A stretch of 12,691 bases of DNA from an uncultured Collinsella sp. (GCA_959606065.1 CAUHHV010000035.1:1-12691); one strand, 5' to 3'. Shown: positions 1-7,479, counted from the first letter of the stretch. A program made the numbers and translations. The notes: generated by a model not told the origin, from the letters alone.

Positions 1-1849
1 CCATGCGGCCATCAAAACGATCGCCAGTGGTGGGCAGGCCGCCCTTGGTGTTCGTTTTGTTGGTGGTTACTGTGGTCGTGGTGTCCGACTTGCCAGGCTT
101 CTCGGGCTTGGTGGTGGGCTGCTCGGGCTTAGCGGGCTGCTCGGGGGTGCCGGGCTGCTCGGGGGTGCCGGGCTGATCCGGGGTGACCGGATCGGTGGCA
201 AGAGCATCCTTGGCGTAAGTGATGGACACCTTGAGGCCGTTGGTCTCGGTGTTCAGGTCGCTCGGGGTGAAGGGCTCGTCAAAGTTTCCGGCCTTCTGAT
301 AGGCGCGCATCTCCTGGAGCAGGGCCTTGCACTTGACGTAGGTGTTCTCGGTGGCAGCCTTGCCGGCCTTGTTGGCCAGAGCGGTGCGGCCCTCGGTGGT
401 CGTCTCGGCCAGCATGGCGGCGTCGACTTCCTTGTTCTGTTCGATGAGCTCGTTCTGGAGTGCATCGAGGTAGGAGCGGACGCTGATACCAAGGGTATCG
501 GGATTCTCAAAGCAGAGGGAGCTGATGTCCATGAGGACGTAGTTGATGGAGTTCTCGGGCTCCTCGTTGTTCACGATGTCCGTCTCTTTGCAGTGGTCGA
601 AGGAGACGGTCTGGTCGCTGAAATACGGGCTAACCTCGGTGAGCAGTGCGGAGTAGAAGGGGATGGCGACGGAGTACGCGGCGCGGGAGAGCATTTCCCA
701 CTGGATTGTTGCAACCTGGGGATCAAGACCGTTGCGAACCTGGAAGACGTGAATCTCGGTGTTGCGCTCGGTGCCGATGGCATAGGCACCGTCAGTGTTG
801 GCGTTAAGGCCCGGGGTATTCTCGCCACGGTTACCGAGAGAGCGAATCATCTCAAAGGTAGTCCAGTCTGTCTTTCCGGGCTGGAAGAACAGCGGCTGCA
901 TCTCGTGGACCAAGGCGCCGGTCGTGGCGCGAGCCTCTTCGCGCTCGTCCTTGACGATCTCGTAGTCGGTGCCCTCCTGGAGCTCGTTGCCAAAGTAGTT
1001 ACGGCCCTGGACGTAGCGGGTCCACTGGTGCATACCGGAATTCTGAATGGTCTCGCCATAGGTTGCGGCGACGTCGAACTTGCCGTCGGTGTACTCGGCA
1101 AAGCCCTTCTCCTTAGGCATGGACTCGATGCCCTCGGAGTGCAGGCAGTTCTCGGGGTCGTTGAGGTCGACATCGTAGTTGAGGTTGCCGATGTTGGGGT
1201 TGATCGAGGCGACGTCGTCGGCGAGCTTCATGCCGATCCACTGGTGACCGGAAAGCGCGGCAAACAGCCAGGTCTCGTTGTTGTCGGCGATGATGATCTG
1301 GTCGTTGGAGCAGACGCCCTGCTCGTCAATCAGGCTGCCGAGGAGCTCGACGCCCTCGCGGGCCGTGGCGCTCTCGCCCAGGATGACGCTGGCGTAGTTG
1401 TACTCGCCGATGCCGGTGTTAGTCAGGGGGTCTGCTGTCTCGGCATCTGCATTCATACTGGTGCTTAGCGTGGCGGAGCAGGATACGCCCTTCTCGTTGA
1501 TGCCTGCTTCAGAGTAGGCATCCCAGCGGTTGTCCCACTGGGAGGGATGGTCGCGTACATAGGTGTAGCGATACGTGGTCTTGGTCGAGGTGTACATGAA
1601 CGAAGACTCGTCCGAGCTGTACGTATGTCCCGGGCCGTGAGAGGGCTCAATGCCAAAGTGCTTAAGATAGCGCGGGCCATAGTCCTCGGAACGGCCGTAG
1701 TACGTGTTGCCGTCGGCCGTAAGGTTTTTGCCCATGTAGACCTGCGTGCAGGCGAGCGCAGAGGTCGGCATGGACATGATGGTTGCAGCTCCAAAGGCGA
1801 GGCCTATGCCTAGCTTCTTGAGCGCGTTGACGGGGTGAGTTTTCCTCAT
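1..1849 (-). CDS. Secreted, cell-wall-anchored C69-family dipeptidase (3' end beyond window)
   Basis: Reading from the ATG at 1849, 616 codons are open to the left edge, so the gene is partial at its C-terminus. A GGGAGG ribosome site precedes the start. Residues 1-33 form a signal peptide (basic N-terminus, hydrophobic core, ALA cleavage site). The next residue is Cys34 (ALA|CTQVYMG), and GRSEDYG follows at 52-58. This is the pattern of family C69 (PepD-like) N-terminal-nucleophile dipeptidases, in which the exposed Cys is catalytic. The peptidase body runs to about residue 550. A Pro/Glu/Gln/Thr-rich stalk (about 553-604, GTPEQP repeats) leads to LPTTG at 605-609 (bases 23-37), a sortase motif. 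The expected membrane anchor and basic tail lie outside the window. I infer a surface-attached enzyme that cleaves dipeptides for amino-acid uptake. Family assignment is firm; the exact substrate is unknown. Confidence 0.88.
   Translation of the reverse strand, partial: MRKTHPVNALKKLGIGLAFGAATIMSMPTSALACTQVYMGKNLTADGNTYYGRSEDYGPRYLKHFGIEPSHGPGHTYSSDESSFMYTSTKTTYRYTYVRDHPSQWDNRWDAYSEAGINEKGVSCSATLSTSMNADAETADPLTNTGIGEYNYASVILGESATAREGVELLGSLIDEQGVCSNDQIIIADNNETWLFAALSGHQWIGMKLADDVASINPNIGNLNYDVDLNDPENCLHSEGIESMPKEKGFAEYTDGKFDVAATYGETIQNSGMHQWTRYVQGRNYFGNELQEGTDYEIVKDEREEARATTGALVHEMQPLFFQPGKTDWTTFEMIRSLGNRGENTPGLNANTDGAYAIGTERNTEIHVFQVRNGLDPQVATIQWEMLSRAAYSVAIPFYSALLTEVSPYFSDQTVSFDHCKETDIVNNEEPENSINYVLMDISSLCFENPDTLGISVRSYLDALQNELIEQNKEVDAAMLAETTTEGRTALANKAGKAATENTYVKCKALLQEMRAYQKAGNFDEPFTPSDLNTETNGLKVSITYAKDALATDPVTPDQPGTPEQPGTPEQPAKPEQPTTKPEKPGKSDTTTTVTTNKTNTKGGLPTTGDRFDGRM
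133..168. repeat. 18-bp tandem repeat coding for the wall-stalk of the C69 protein
   Basis: The unit cgggctgctcgggggtgc occurs twice head to tail (133-150 and 151-168), and degenerate copies continue on both sides. On the minus strand it encodes GTPEQP-type hexapeptides of the proline-rich wall-spanning stalk. In-frame 18-bp units can expand or contract, so stalk length may vary between strains. Confidence 0.85.
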
Positions 1850-1868
1850 TTTCCCTCCCAGCGTGCGA

Positions 1869-1892
1869 AAGCCCTCTGTCGCCAGAGGGCTT
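1869..1892 (-). promoter_or_regulatory. Leader hairpin before the C69 dipeptidase
   Basis: AAGCCCTCT (1869-1877) pairs perfectly with AGAGGGCTT (1884-1892) around a 6-nt loop. It lies 20 bases upstream of the start codon on the minus strand and is followed there by only TTTC. This is too weak a U-tract for a confident terminator. It could be a leader attenuator, an RNA-stabilising hairpin or a protein-binding dyad. Confidence 0.4.
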
Positions 1893-2074
1893 CAGCCAAT
1901 AAAGACACCCCATTAGCGTAACGAATTGGAAACAATATTCATCTATGAAAGAAACCTACTCGATAAGCGTAATGAAATATGCGATGAGCGGTTAATTGTA
2001 CTCAGTTTGTAGCTTTACTTTAATAAAGACGCCCTGCAATTACTGTAGACGAATAAAGTAGCTGGGAATGCCCG

Positions 2075-2119
2075 AAATGAAAATCCCCCGCTGTTTGGCA
2101 AATGCATAAACAACGGGGG
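2075..2119 (-). terminator. Intrinsic terminator of the lipid kinase / small-peptide operon
   Basis: On the minus strand a GC-capped stem (arms 2108-2119 and 2085-2096, 12 positions with one C-A mismatch at 2091/2113, 11-nt loop) is followed directly by ATTTTCATTT. It lies 38 bases beyond the stop of the 30-residue gene, so it should end the transcript started near 3200. Confidence 0.72.
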
Positions 2120-2156
2120 GAGACGATAATTGGATGAATATCATACCAATGTGGAA

Positions 2157-2249
2157 TTACTTCTTCCGGCGGTGGATCACGTTAATCGCATAGCCGATGA
2201 GCATGGCCAGAACGATGACGATAAAGCCGAGCAGGGGATTGTCGTTCAT
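2157..2249 (-). CDS. 30-residue single-span membrane peptide
   Basis: This small gene starts at the ATG at 2249 behind a very good ribosome site (AGGAGG, 5 bases before the ATG), ends in TAA at 2157 and encodes 30 residues. The N-terminus is MNDNPLLG, residues 9-25 are a hydrophobic helix (FIVIVLAMLIGYAINVI) and the tail is HRRKK. The positive-inside rule predicts the C-terminus in the cytoplasm. It begins only 9 bases after the lipid-kinase stop and precedes a terminator, so it is the last gene of that operon. I do not recognise a family. Its context suggests a small partner that tethers or tunes the lipid kinase at the membrane, but that is inference. The strong ribosome site, clean topology and operon position argue that it is a real gene. 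Confidence 0.72.
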   Translation of the reverse strand: MNDNPLLGFIVIVLAMLIGYAINVIHRRKK

Positions 2250-2258
2250 GGGGTCCTC

Positions 2259-3176
2259 CTATTTTCCGAGCGGTGAGAATTCGTCGACGATGAGGTCGAG
2301 GCATTGCGGAAGCGCGCGGGCTCCAAAGACGCCCGAATTGCTGGAGATAATCTCGCCATCGAACTGCATGCCCAGCGACGGGGTGCAGGTGATCTTGGCT
2401 TCCTTGGTCTGGATGATCTTGAACTGCGGGCGCCCGAGTACCTTGCCGGCGGGGTCAAGCGCAGCGGTGATCACAGTAGGCAGCAGCTGCACGGTGCGCA
2501 CGGGTTCTATGACCGCAATGTCGACCATGCCATCGTTCATGCGGCAGTCGGGGAACAGGTTGATGTCGTTTTGGATGACCGAGGTGTTGCCGGCCATGCA
2601 GCAGATGCCGTCGAGCTCCTCGACAATGCCGTCATGCTCGATGGCAAAGTGCGCCACCGTGGGGTTGGGCGTGGCGAGCGCGGAGAGGAAGTAGGCGATC
2701 TCGCCGATGTCGTTTTTGGTGGGGGCGGCCTTCATCATGATCTCGGCGTCGAAGCCCGAGCCGGCGATGATGATAAAGCCGTGGCGCTTCTCGTTGCCGT
2801 TCTCGTCGAGCCAAAAGAGCTCGCCCATGTCCACTTTGACCGTGCGACCGGCGCGGCAGGCCTTGGCAAGTGCCGCTGCCTCGGGGGCATTACCGATGTT
2901 ATTGAAGAACAGGCAGGCTGTACCGGAGGGGAAGACGAGCGTGGGGACGCAGCATCCGCGCATTTGGTCGAGCACGTTGGAGACGGTGCCGTCGCCGCCC
3001 GAAATCACCACGCGATCAAACTCGCGCACGTCTGCCACGGCGTCCTCGGGTTCCATGCCATCGCCGATAAAACGCATCACGACCTCGTCGCCGCCCTGCG
3101 CGAGGGCGTGCGTGAACGCGTAGATTTCATCTGAACTGGGGCCCGATGCCGGGTTGTGGATGATAAGGCAGCGCAT
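2259..3176 (-). CDS. Diacylglycerol/lipid kinase family protein (YegS/DgkB type)
   Basis: A 305-residue protein, the usual length for this family. It opens with the nucleotide-fold strand MRCLIIHNPASG. GGDGT at residues 60-64 is the family's ATP-binding signature. AGSGFDAEI (138-146), NDGMVDIAVI (214-223) and FDGE (272-275) match the C-terminal beta-sandwich domain, whose Asp-Gly-Glu is a conserved catalytic-site feature. Such enzymes phosphorylate diacylglycerol or other lipids at the inner membrane face, in lipid recycling. Oddity: the usual GTxNDFA loop reads GTACLFF (85-91), so the conserved Asn-Asp is absent. Activity or substrate may therefore differ. It is first in a two-gene operon with the 30-residue membrane peptide. 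No strong ribosome site precedes the ATG, and the predicted leader is only about 20 bases. Confidence 0.85.
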   Translation of the reverse strand: MRCLIIHNPASGPSSDEIYAFTHALAQGGDEVVMRFIGDGMEPEDAVADVREFDRVVISGGDGTVSNVLDQMRGCCVPTLVFPSGTACLFFNNIGNAPEAAALAKACRAGRTVKVDMGELFWLDENGNEKRHGFIIIAGSGFDAEIMMKAAPTKNDIGEIAYFLSALATPNPTVAHFAIEHDGIVEELDGICCMAGNTSVIQNDINLFPDCRMNDGMVDIAVIEPVRTVQLLPTVITAALDPAGKVLGRPQFKIIQTKEAKITCTPSLGMQFDGEIISSNSGVFGARALPQCLDLIVDEFSPLGK

Positions 3177-3204
3177 ACTTACGTTCCCGTTCTGTGACTA
3201 ACCG

Positions 3205-3212
3205 AGTATAGT
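3205..3212. promoter_or_regulatory. Overlapping divergent -10 elements (lipid kinase and rnd)
   Basis: The sequence agtatagt gives TATAGT on the plus strand (3207-3212) and TATACT on the minus strand (3205-3210). Both are near-consensus -10 boxes that share four bases. The minus-strand box sits 28 bases from the lipid-kinase start, and the plus-strand box precedes rnd. Neither has a good -35. If both are used, RNA polymerase could occupy only one direction at a time. Confidence 0.45.
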
Positions 3213-3274
3213 TGTAAGGCAATGCCGATATCCTACCCGTGTTTTTCGGGCCTAACCTTATTCGATGGGTTGAT

Positions 3275-4408
3275 ATGTACATTTCCACACATCAGGCTCT
3301 ACTCGACTTTTGCCAGCGCGCCCGTGAGTTCGACGCGATTGCCGTCGATACCGAGTTTTTGCGCGAGCGCACGTTCCATCCGCGTCTGTGCCTGGTCCAG
3401 ATTGCCACCCCTGCCGAGAGCGTAGCGGTCGATCCCCTGGTAATCGACGACCTATCGCCGCTGGCCGAGCTTATGGCCGATGAGAGCGTGACCAAGGTCT
3501 TCCACGCTTGCTCGCAGGATATGGAGGTCATGCTTCATACCGTGGGCGCGCTGCCGCGTCCGATTTTTGACACGCAGGTCGCCGCCGCCTTTTTGGGCGA
3601 GCGCCAGCAGATTTCCTACGGTGCGCTCGTGCAGACGTTCTGCGGCGTTTCGTTGCCTAAGACCGAGTCGCTGACCGACTGGTCGCGCCGCCCGCTGACC
3701 GATAAGCAGATTGAGTACGCGATCGATGACGTCAAGTATCTGATCGTTGCCTATACCGAGATGATGAGCCGCCTGCGCGAGCTGGGCCGTGTGGATTGGG
3801 TGCTCGATGAGCTGCGCCCGCTGGCAGACGAGTCGCACTACCGCGCCGACCGCCATGAGGCATTCCGCAAGGTCAAGCGCATCAACTCGTGCAGCCGCCA
3901 TCAGCTGGGCATTGCGCGCGAGCTCGCCGCCTGGCGCGAGGACCGCGCCGAGCGCCGCAACATCCCGCGCAAGTGGGTCATGTCCGACGATACGCTGCTG
4001 GCGCTCGTCAAGCGCAATCCCGTGCGCGTTGAGGAGTTCCGTAGCATCCGCGGTACCGATCAGCTGGGGGAGCGCGACGTGGACGGCGCGCTCATGGCCA
4101 TCAAGCGCGGTGCGAGCTGCCCGCACGATCGTCTGCCGCTCATGGTGCGCGGGCACCGTCAGATCTCGCCGGAGCTGGAGAGCGTGACGGACCTCATGTA
4201 TGCGCTTATTCGCCTGGTTGCCGAACGATCGGGCGTGGCGACCTCGGTCATTGCCTCGCGCGATGACCTGGCCGACTATATTGAGCATCCCGAGCAGAGC
4301 CCCCTGCGCGAAGGCTGGCGCTTTGAGCTCGTGGGTTCGCGTCTGGACGATCTGCTTTCCGGCAATATGGGGCTCACCGTGAAGGACGGAAAGATTGAAC
4401 TGTTATAG
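3275..4408 (+). CDS. rnd: Ribonuclease D
   Basis: A 377-residue 3'-5' exoribonuclease of the DEDD superfamily that trims tRNA and other RNA precursors in the cytoplasm. From the chosen ATG: motif ExoI DTEF (D25, E27), ExoII HACSQDMEV (D82) and ExoIII YAIDDVKYL (Y148, D152), so all metal ligands are present. An HRDC-type helical domain follows (about 205-285, with RELAAWREDRAERRNIPRKW), and the length matches RNase D. An in-frame GTG at 3239 would add 12 residues. I prefer the ATG at 3275 because its product begins like known RNase D proteins, close to the first strand. Neither start has a strong ribosome site. The gene diverges from the lipid-kinase operon and leads a plus-strand run of housekeeping genes. 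Confidence 0.93.
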   Translation: MYISTHQALLDFCQRAREFDAIAVDTEFLRERTFHPRLCLVQIATPAESVAVDPLVIDDLSPLAELMADESVTKVFHACSQDMEVMLHTVGALPRPIFDTQVAAAFLGERQQISYGALVQTFCGVSLPKTESLTDWSRRPLTDKQIEYAIDDVKYLIVAYTEMMSRLRELGRVDWVLDELRPLADESHYRADRHEAFRKVKRINSCSRHQLGIARELAAWREDRAERRNIPRKWVMSDDTLLALVKRNPVRVEEFRSIRGTDQLGERDVDGALMAIKRGASCPHDRLPLMVRGHRQISPELESVTDLMYALIRLVAERSGVATSVIASRDDLADYIEHPEQSPLREGWRFELVGSRLDDLLSGNMGLTVKDGKIELL

Positions 4409-4472
4409 GGAAGCCTAGCCGGCTGAGTGGGTAGAATGCCTCCAACGTGTAACTCGATTCGGAGGAATTCGC

Positions 4473-5177
4473 ATGCCTTATTACTATGGATACGGCTTTG
4501 GCATTGACCCGCTGTACCTGCTGGTTGTTCTTGTCTGCACGGTGCTTGGCCTTGCCGCGCAGAGCTATATCAACTCGACGTACAAGACGTGGTCCAAGGT
4601 GCGCTCGGACGGCGATACGGGTGCCACGGTCGCTCGCCGCATGCTCAATGCCAACGGTTGTAGCGCCGTGGGCATCAAGGGCATTGCCGGCGAGCTCACC
4701 GATCATTACAACCCGCAGGACAACAACCTGTATCTGTCGGATGCCAACCGTTCGGGCGGGTCGGTCGCAAGCGTTGCCGTCGCCTGTCACGAGGCGGGCC
4801 ATGCCGCCCAGCGCCAAAGCGGCTATGCCATGATGAAGGTACGCACCGCTTTGGTCCCCGTCGTCAACTTTACCCAGAACACCTGGACGATCGTGCTGCT
4901 CATGGGCTTGTTCATGAACATCGCGGGACTCACGACCCTCGCGCTGGTCTTCTTCTCGTTTAGTGTGCTGTTCCAACTCGTTACGCTGCCGGTCGAGATT
5001 GATGCCAGTCGCCGCGCCGTGGCGTATATCGAGCAGTCGGGCATGAGTTCCAAGCAGGTCAACGGTGCCAAGAAGGTGCTGACGGCAGCCGCGCTCACCT
5101 ACGTGGCGGCGGCGCTCACTTCGATCATCCAACTGCTCTACCTTATGGCTCGTTACAACAGAAACTCCAACCGATAA
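4473..5177 (+). CDS. Membrane zinc metallopeptidase, YugP / Zn_peptidase_2 family
   Basis: A 234-residue protein with an N-terminal hydrophobic segment (about 12-30) after a tyrosine/glycine-rich start (MPYYYGYGFG), which is typical of YugP-like proteins. The zinc motif HEAGH is at 106-110 (two His ligands and the catalytic Glu). EIDASRRA at 175-182 probably supplies the third ligand. Two hydrophobic hairpin segments (about 137-172) and a C-terminal span (about 202-225) follow. It is an integral-membrane neutral protease of unknown substrate. The ribosome site GGAGG lies 7 bases before the ATG. The 64-base gap after rnd contains a possible -10 (TAGAAT, about 4430), so it may have its own promoter. 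A strong hairpin follows the gene. Confidence 0.88.
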   Translation: MPYYYGYGFGIDPLYLLVVLVCTVLGLAAQSYINSTYKTWSKVRSDGDTGATVARRMLNANGCSAVGIKGIAGELTDHYNPQDNNLYLSDANRSGGSVASVAVACHEAGHAAQRQSGYAMMKVRTALVPVVNFTQNTWTIVLLMGLFMNIAGLTTLALVFFSFSVLFQLVTLPVEIDASRRAVAYIEQSGMSSKQVNGAKKVLTAAALTYVAAALTSIIQLLYLMARYNRNSNR

Positions 5178-5193
5178 CAAATAGGGCAGGCAG

Positions 5194-5223
5194 GCGCCGC
5201 GGGGATTCGTGTCCTCGCGGCGC
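5194..5223 (+). terminator. Strong hairpin after the zinc peptidase gene, possible terminator
   Basis: GCGCCGCGGGGA (5194-5205) pairs with TCCTCGCGGCGC (5212-5223), 12 bp with one G-U, around the loop TTCGTG. The following bases, TGTACTATGTG, are only mildly U-rich, so intrinsic termination may be partial. It marks the likely boundary between the rnd/peptidase unit and xseA. Confidence 0.5.
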
Positions 5224-5292
5224 TGTACTATGTGTTGGACTTGAATTTGCGCAGGGCCGGAGCCCGTGTGCACGATGACGAAAGGAGGCTGC

Positions 5293-6744
5293 GTGGCAGG
5301 CTGGAATCTAACCGGCAATGCCGTTTCCGCCGAGTTCGACGGTTCGGACGAGCAGGAGCGCAAAGAGCTCAGCGTGAGCCAAGCGGTGGAGATCGCCGCC
5401 GGCGCGCTCGATGCCATTCCGCAGCTGAGCGTTTTGGGTGAGGTCACGGGTTTTCGTGGTCCCAATGCCCGAAGCGGCCACTGCTACTTCCAAATCAAGG
5501 ACGACTCGGCGGCCGTCGACTGCATCATCTGGAAGGGCGCCTACCTTAAGCGCACCTTCGATCTGCGCGACGGCATGCAGGTAAGCTTTAAGGGCAGCTT
5601 CAATCTCTACAAGCCTACGGGTCGCATGAGCTTCGTCGCCCGCTCGTTCTCGCTGGCGGGGGAGGGCTTGCTGCGTCAGCAGGTGGCTCAGTTGGCCGAA
5701 AAGCTACGCCGCGAGGGCCTGATGGACGAAGCGCGCAAGCGCCGCATCCCGGTGTTTTGCTCGCGCGTGGCGGTTGTCACCTCGCTTTCGGGCGCCGTAA
5801 TCGACGACGTCAAGCGTACGCTGCGCCGTCGCAACCCGCTCGTCGAGCTTGTCTGCGTGGGCGCAAAGGTCCAGGGCGAGGGTGCGCCGGCAGAGCTTAT
5901 TGAAGGCTTGCGTCGTGCCGCTGCCATTACGCCGGCGCCCGATTGCATTTTGCTCGTGCGTGGCGGCGGTTCCTTCGAGGACCTCATGACCTTTAACGAC
6001 GAGGAGCTTGCCCGTGCGGTGGCAGCCTGTCCCGTGCCCGTGGTGACGGGCATTGGGCATGAGCCCGATACCTCGATCTGCGACATGGTGAGCGACCGTC
6101 GCGCCTCCACGCCCACGGCTGCGGCAGAATCGGTGGCGCCGGCTATGACGGAGTTGGTCGATGTGCTCGAGACGCGCCATCAGCGTCTGGGCGCCGCGAT
6201 GGCTTCGATGATCGGGTCGGATCAGGTCGATCTGGAAATGCTCGACCAGCGCGGTCGTCGTGCCTGGGACACCTATACGGCTCGTCTGGGCGACGCGCTC
6301 GATGCGGCCGCGTGCCGCCCGTGCCTCAACGACCCCACGTTTATGGTCGAGCGTCGCGAGTCTGAGCTCGCCCTGACGGCCGATCGTCTGTCCGGCGCCA
6401 TCGCACGCTCGGTCGGGACATTCCGCTCCAACTTTGAGCGCCTGCCCGAGCGTCTGGTTGCAAGCACCTCGGGGCTTGATGGCAAGCGCCATGCGCTCAC
6501 ACTTGCGAGTTCCCGTCTGGAGCATCAGGGGCGCACGATGCTCAGCAAACCTGCGTCCGACCTGGGCCGAGCTGCCGCGTCGCTCGATGCCTTGTCGCCG
6601 CTCAAGGTGCTTGCCCGCGGTTACTCCATCGCGTACAGCGATGACGGTGTGGCTACGAGCGCCAAGACCTTTAAGCCCGGCGATACCATCCGCGTGCGCA
6701 TGGCAGACGGCAACGTGGCGGCAACGGTCGATACGGTCGAGTAG
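5293..6744 (+). CDS. xseA: Exodeoxyribonuclease VII large subunit
   Basis: The catalytic subunit of exonuclease VII, which degrades single-stranded DNA from either end to oligonucleotides and acts in repair. From the GTG at 5293 it has 483 residues. The OB-fold nucleic-acid-binding domain is at about 25-120 (LSVLGEVTGFRG, GHCYFQIKDD). The catalytic domain carries RGGGSFEDL (223-231) and GIGHEPDTSICDMVSDRRAS (253-272), the family signature. A long helical region binds the small subunit, and the C-terminus reads LARGYSI. I chose this start because AAAGGAGG (5281-5288) lies just upstream. The in-frame GTG at 5266 would put that site inside the gene. xseB follows after 42 bases, so the two subunits are co-transcribed. 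Confidence 0.95.
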   Translation: MAGWNLTGNAVSAEFDGSDEQERKELSVSQAVEIAAGALDAIPQLSVLGEVTGFRGPNARSGHCYFQIKDDSAAVDCIIWKGAYLKRTFDLRDGMQVSFKGSFNLYKPTGRMSFVARSFSLAGEGLLRQQVAQLAEKLRREGLMDEARKRRIPVFCSRVAVVTSLSGAVIDDVKRTLRRRNPLVELVCVGAKVQGEGAPAELIEGLRRAAAITPAPDCILLVRGGGSFEDLMTFNDEELARAVAACPVPVVTGIGHEPDTSICDMVSDRRASTPTAAAESVAPAMTELVDVLETRHQRLGAAMASMIGSDQVDLEMLDQRGRRAWDTYTARLGDALDAAACRPCLNDPTFMVERRESELALTADRLSGAIARSVGTFRSNFERLPERLVASTSGLDGKRHALTLASSRLEHQGRTMLSKPASDLGRAAASLDALSPLKVLARGYSIAYSDDGVATSAKTFKPGDTIRVRMADGNVAATVDTVE

Positions 6745-6786
6745 GCCGCGTTTCATAGCGATAAACCTTTAGGAAAGGAAACAGAT

Positions 6787-7053
6787 ATGGCAGAGAAGAC
6801 CCCGGTCGAGCAGCTTACGTACAAGCAGGCCTCGCAGGAACTGGAGCTCATCATCCGCAGCCTGGAGTCGGGCGATATGGAGCTCGAGGAGTCGCTCGAG
6901 AGCTATACCCGCGGCGTCGAGCTCCTCAAGAGCCTGCGCACCCGCCTGGCCGATGCCGAGCAGAAGGTCTCGGTGCTCCTTAAGGACGTCGACGGCAACG
7001 ACGTGCTCGCCGACGGCGAAGCCGCCAACACGGACGACAACCTCTCGTTCTAA
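6787..7053 (+). CDS. xseB: Exodeoxyribonuclease VII small subunit
   Basis: An 88-residue acidic helical protein. LTYKQASQELELIIRSLESG and the following MELEESLESYTRGVELL match the XseB family, whose members coat the helical arm of XseA to form the active complex. The length is usual for the family, with a short low-complexity acidic tail (about 67-88, DGNDVLADGEAANTDDN). AGGAAAGGA lies before the ATG. It is the second gene of the xseAB unit. A TATAAT box directly after its stop suggests that the next gene can be transcribed on its own. Confidence 0.94.
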   Translation: MAEKTPVEQLTYKQASQELELIIRSLESGDMELEESLESYTRGVELLKSLRTRLADAEQKVSVLLKDVDGNDVLADGEAANTDDNLSF

Positions 7054-7067
7054 CCATCCCGGCCAAA

Positions 7068-7073
7068 TATAAT
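7068..7073 (+). promoter_or_regulatory. Consensus -10 box before the HIT gene
   Basis: A perfect TATAAT lies 15 bases after the xseB stop and 30 bases before the HIT start. No matching -35 is seen: the expected window lies in the last xseB codons and reads TCGTTC. Transcription would begin about 7080, giving a short leader with the ribosome site AAGGA at 7091-7095. Confidence 0.45.
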
Positions 7074-7102
7074 TACCTTGGTCTGTAAGAAAGGAACCTA
7101 CC

Positions 7103-7438
7103 ATGTGTGATTGCATCTTCTGCAAAATTGCCAACCACGAGATCCCCTCGACCGTTGTCTATGAGGACGACCAGGTCATCGCCTTCGACGACCTCAACCC
7201 CCAGGCGCCGGTCCACACCCTCGTGATCCCCAAGAAGCACTACAGCGACATCGCCGACAACGTGCCTGCCGAGACCATGGGCGCCATGGCCCACGCCATC
7301 CAGGAGGTCGCTAAGGCCAAGGGCCTGGAGGACGGTTTCCGCGTCATCTCCAACAAGGGCGTCAACGCCGGTCAGACCGTCATGCACTTCCACATGCACG
7401 TCCTCGGCGGCAAGAACCTGGGCGAGAACCTCATCTGA
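7103..7438 (+). CDS. HIT-family (histidine triad) nucleotide-binding hydrolase, HinT-like
   Basis: A 111-residue protein, the normal length for HinT. It starts CDCIFCKIANHEIPS, the typical HIT opening with a CxxC that may bind zinc. VYEDDQVIAFDDLNPQAPVHTL (starting about residue 19) forms the nucleotide pocket. The catalytic triad HFHMHVLGG has H95, H97 and H99. Such enzymes hydrolyse AMP-lysine-like phosphoramidates and aminoacyl adenylates in the cytoplasm. Codon use is strongly biased (AAG, GGC, CTC), which suggests high expression, unlike the LysR gene that follows 41 bases later. No clear terminator separates the two, so some readthrough into the regulator gene is possible. Confidence 0.93.
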   Translation: MCDCIFCKIANHEIPSTVVYEDDQVIAFDDLNPQAPVHTLVIPKKHYSDIADNVPAETMGAMAHAIQEVAKAKGLEDGFRVISNKGVNAGQTVMHFHMHVLGGKNLGENLI

Positions 7439-7479
7439 GGACGCACGGCCCGTCGCCTTGGCTGCCTTTGGAGTAACCT

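Larger units (their letters stand above)
1850..2156. other. 307-base intergenic region, AT-richer than its surroundings
   Basis: No convincing gene is seen. The region holds the ribosome site and leader hairpin of the C69 gene, then an AT-rich stretch (about 1915-2040) that probably contains its promoter. On the minus strand TACAAT (1995-2000) is a possible -10 without a good -35 partner. The near-repeat TTACGCTAAT / TTACGCTTAT occurs twice on the minus strand (around 1912-1921 and 1963-1972), about 50 bases apart, and could be paired regulator sites. The terminator of the lipid-kinase operon is at its right end. Confidence 0.5.

Noticed and set aside
593..1468. 291-codon open frame on the plus strand opposite the C69 gene
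   Set aside because: It lies wholly antisense to a clear gene, has no ribosome site and gives a valine/glycine/aspartate-rich sequence typical of high-GC shadow frames.
1997..2024. Plus-strand promoter TTGTAC-N16-TTTAAT in the 1850-2156 gap
   Set aside because: It would read into a region with no plus-strand gene and against the lipid-kinase operon. AT-rich DNA yields such matches by chance.
5704..6756. 350-codon open frame antisense to xseA
   Set aside because: The sense strand carries full XseA motifs. The antisense product is rich in Arg, His and Ala and has no recognisable domain.
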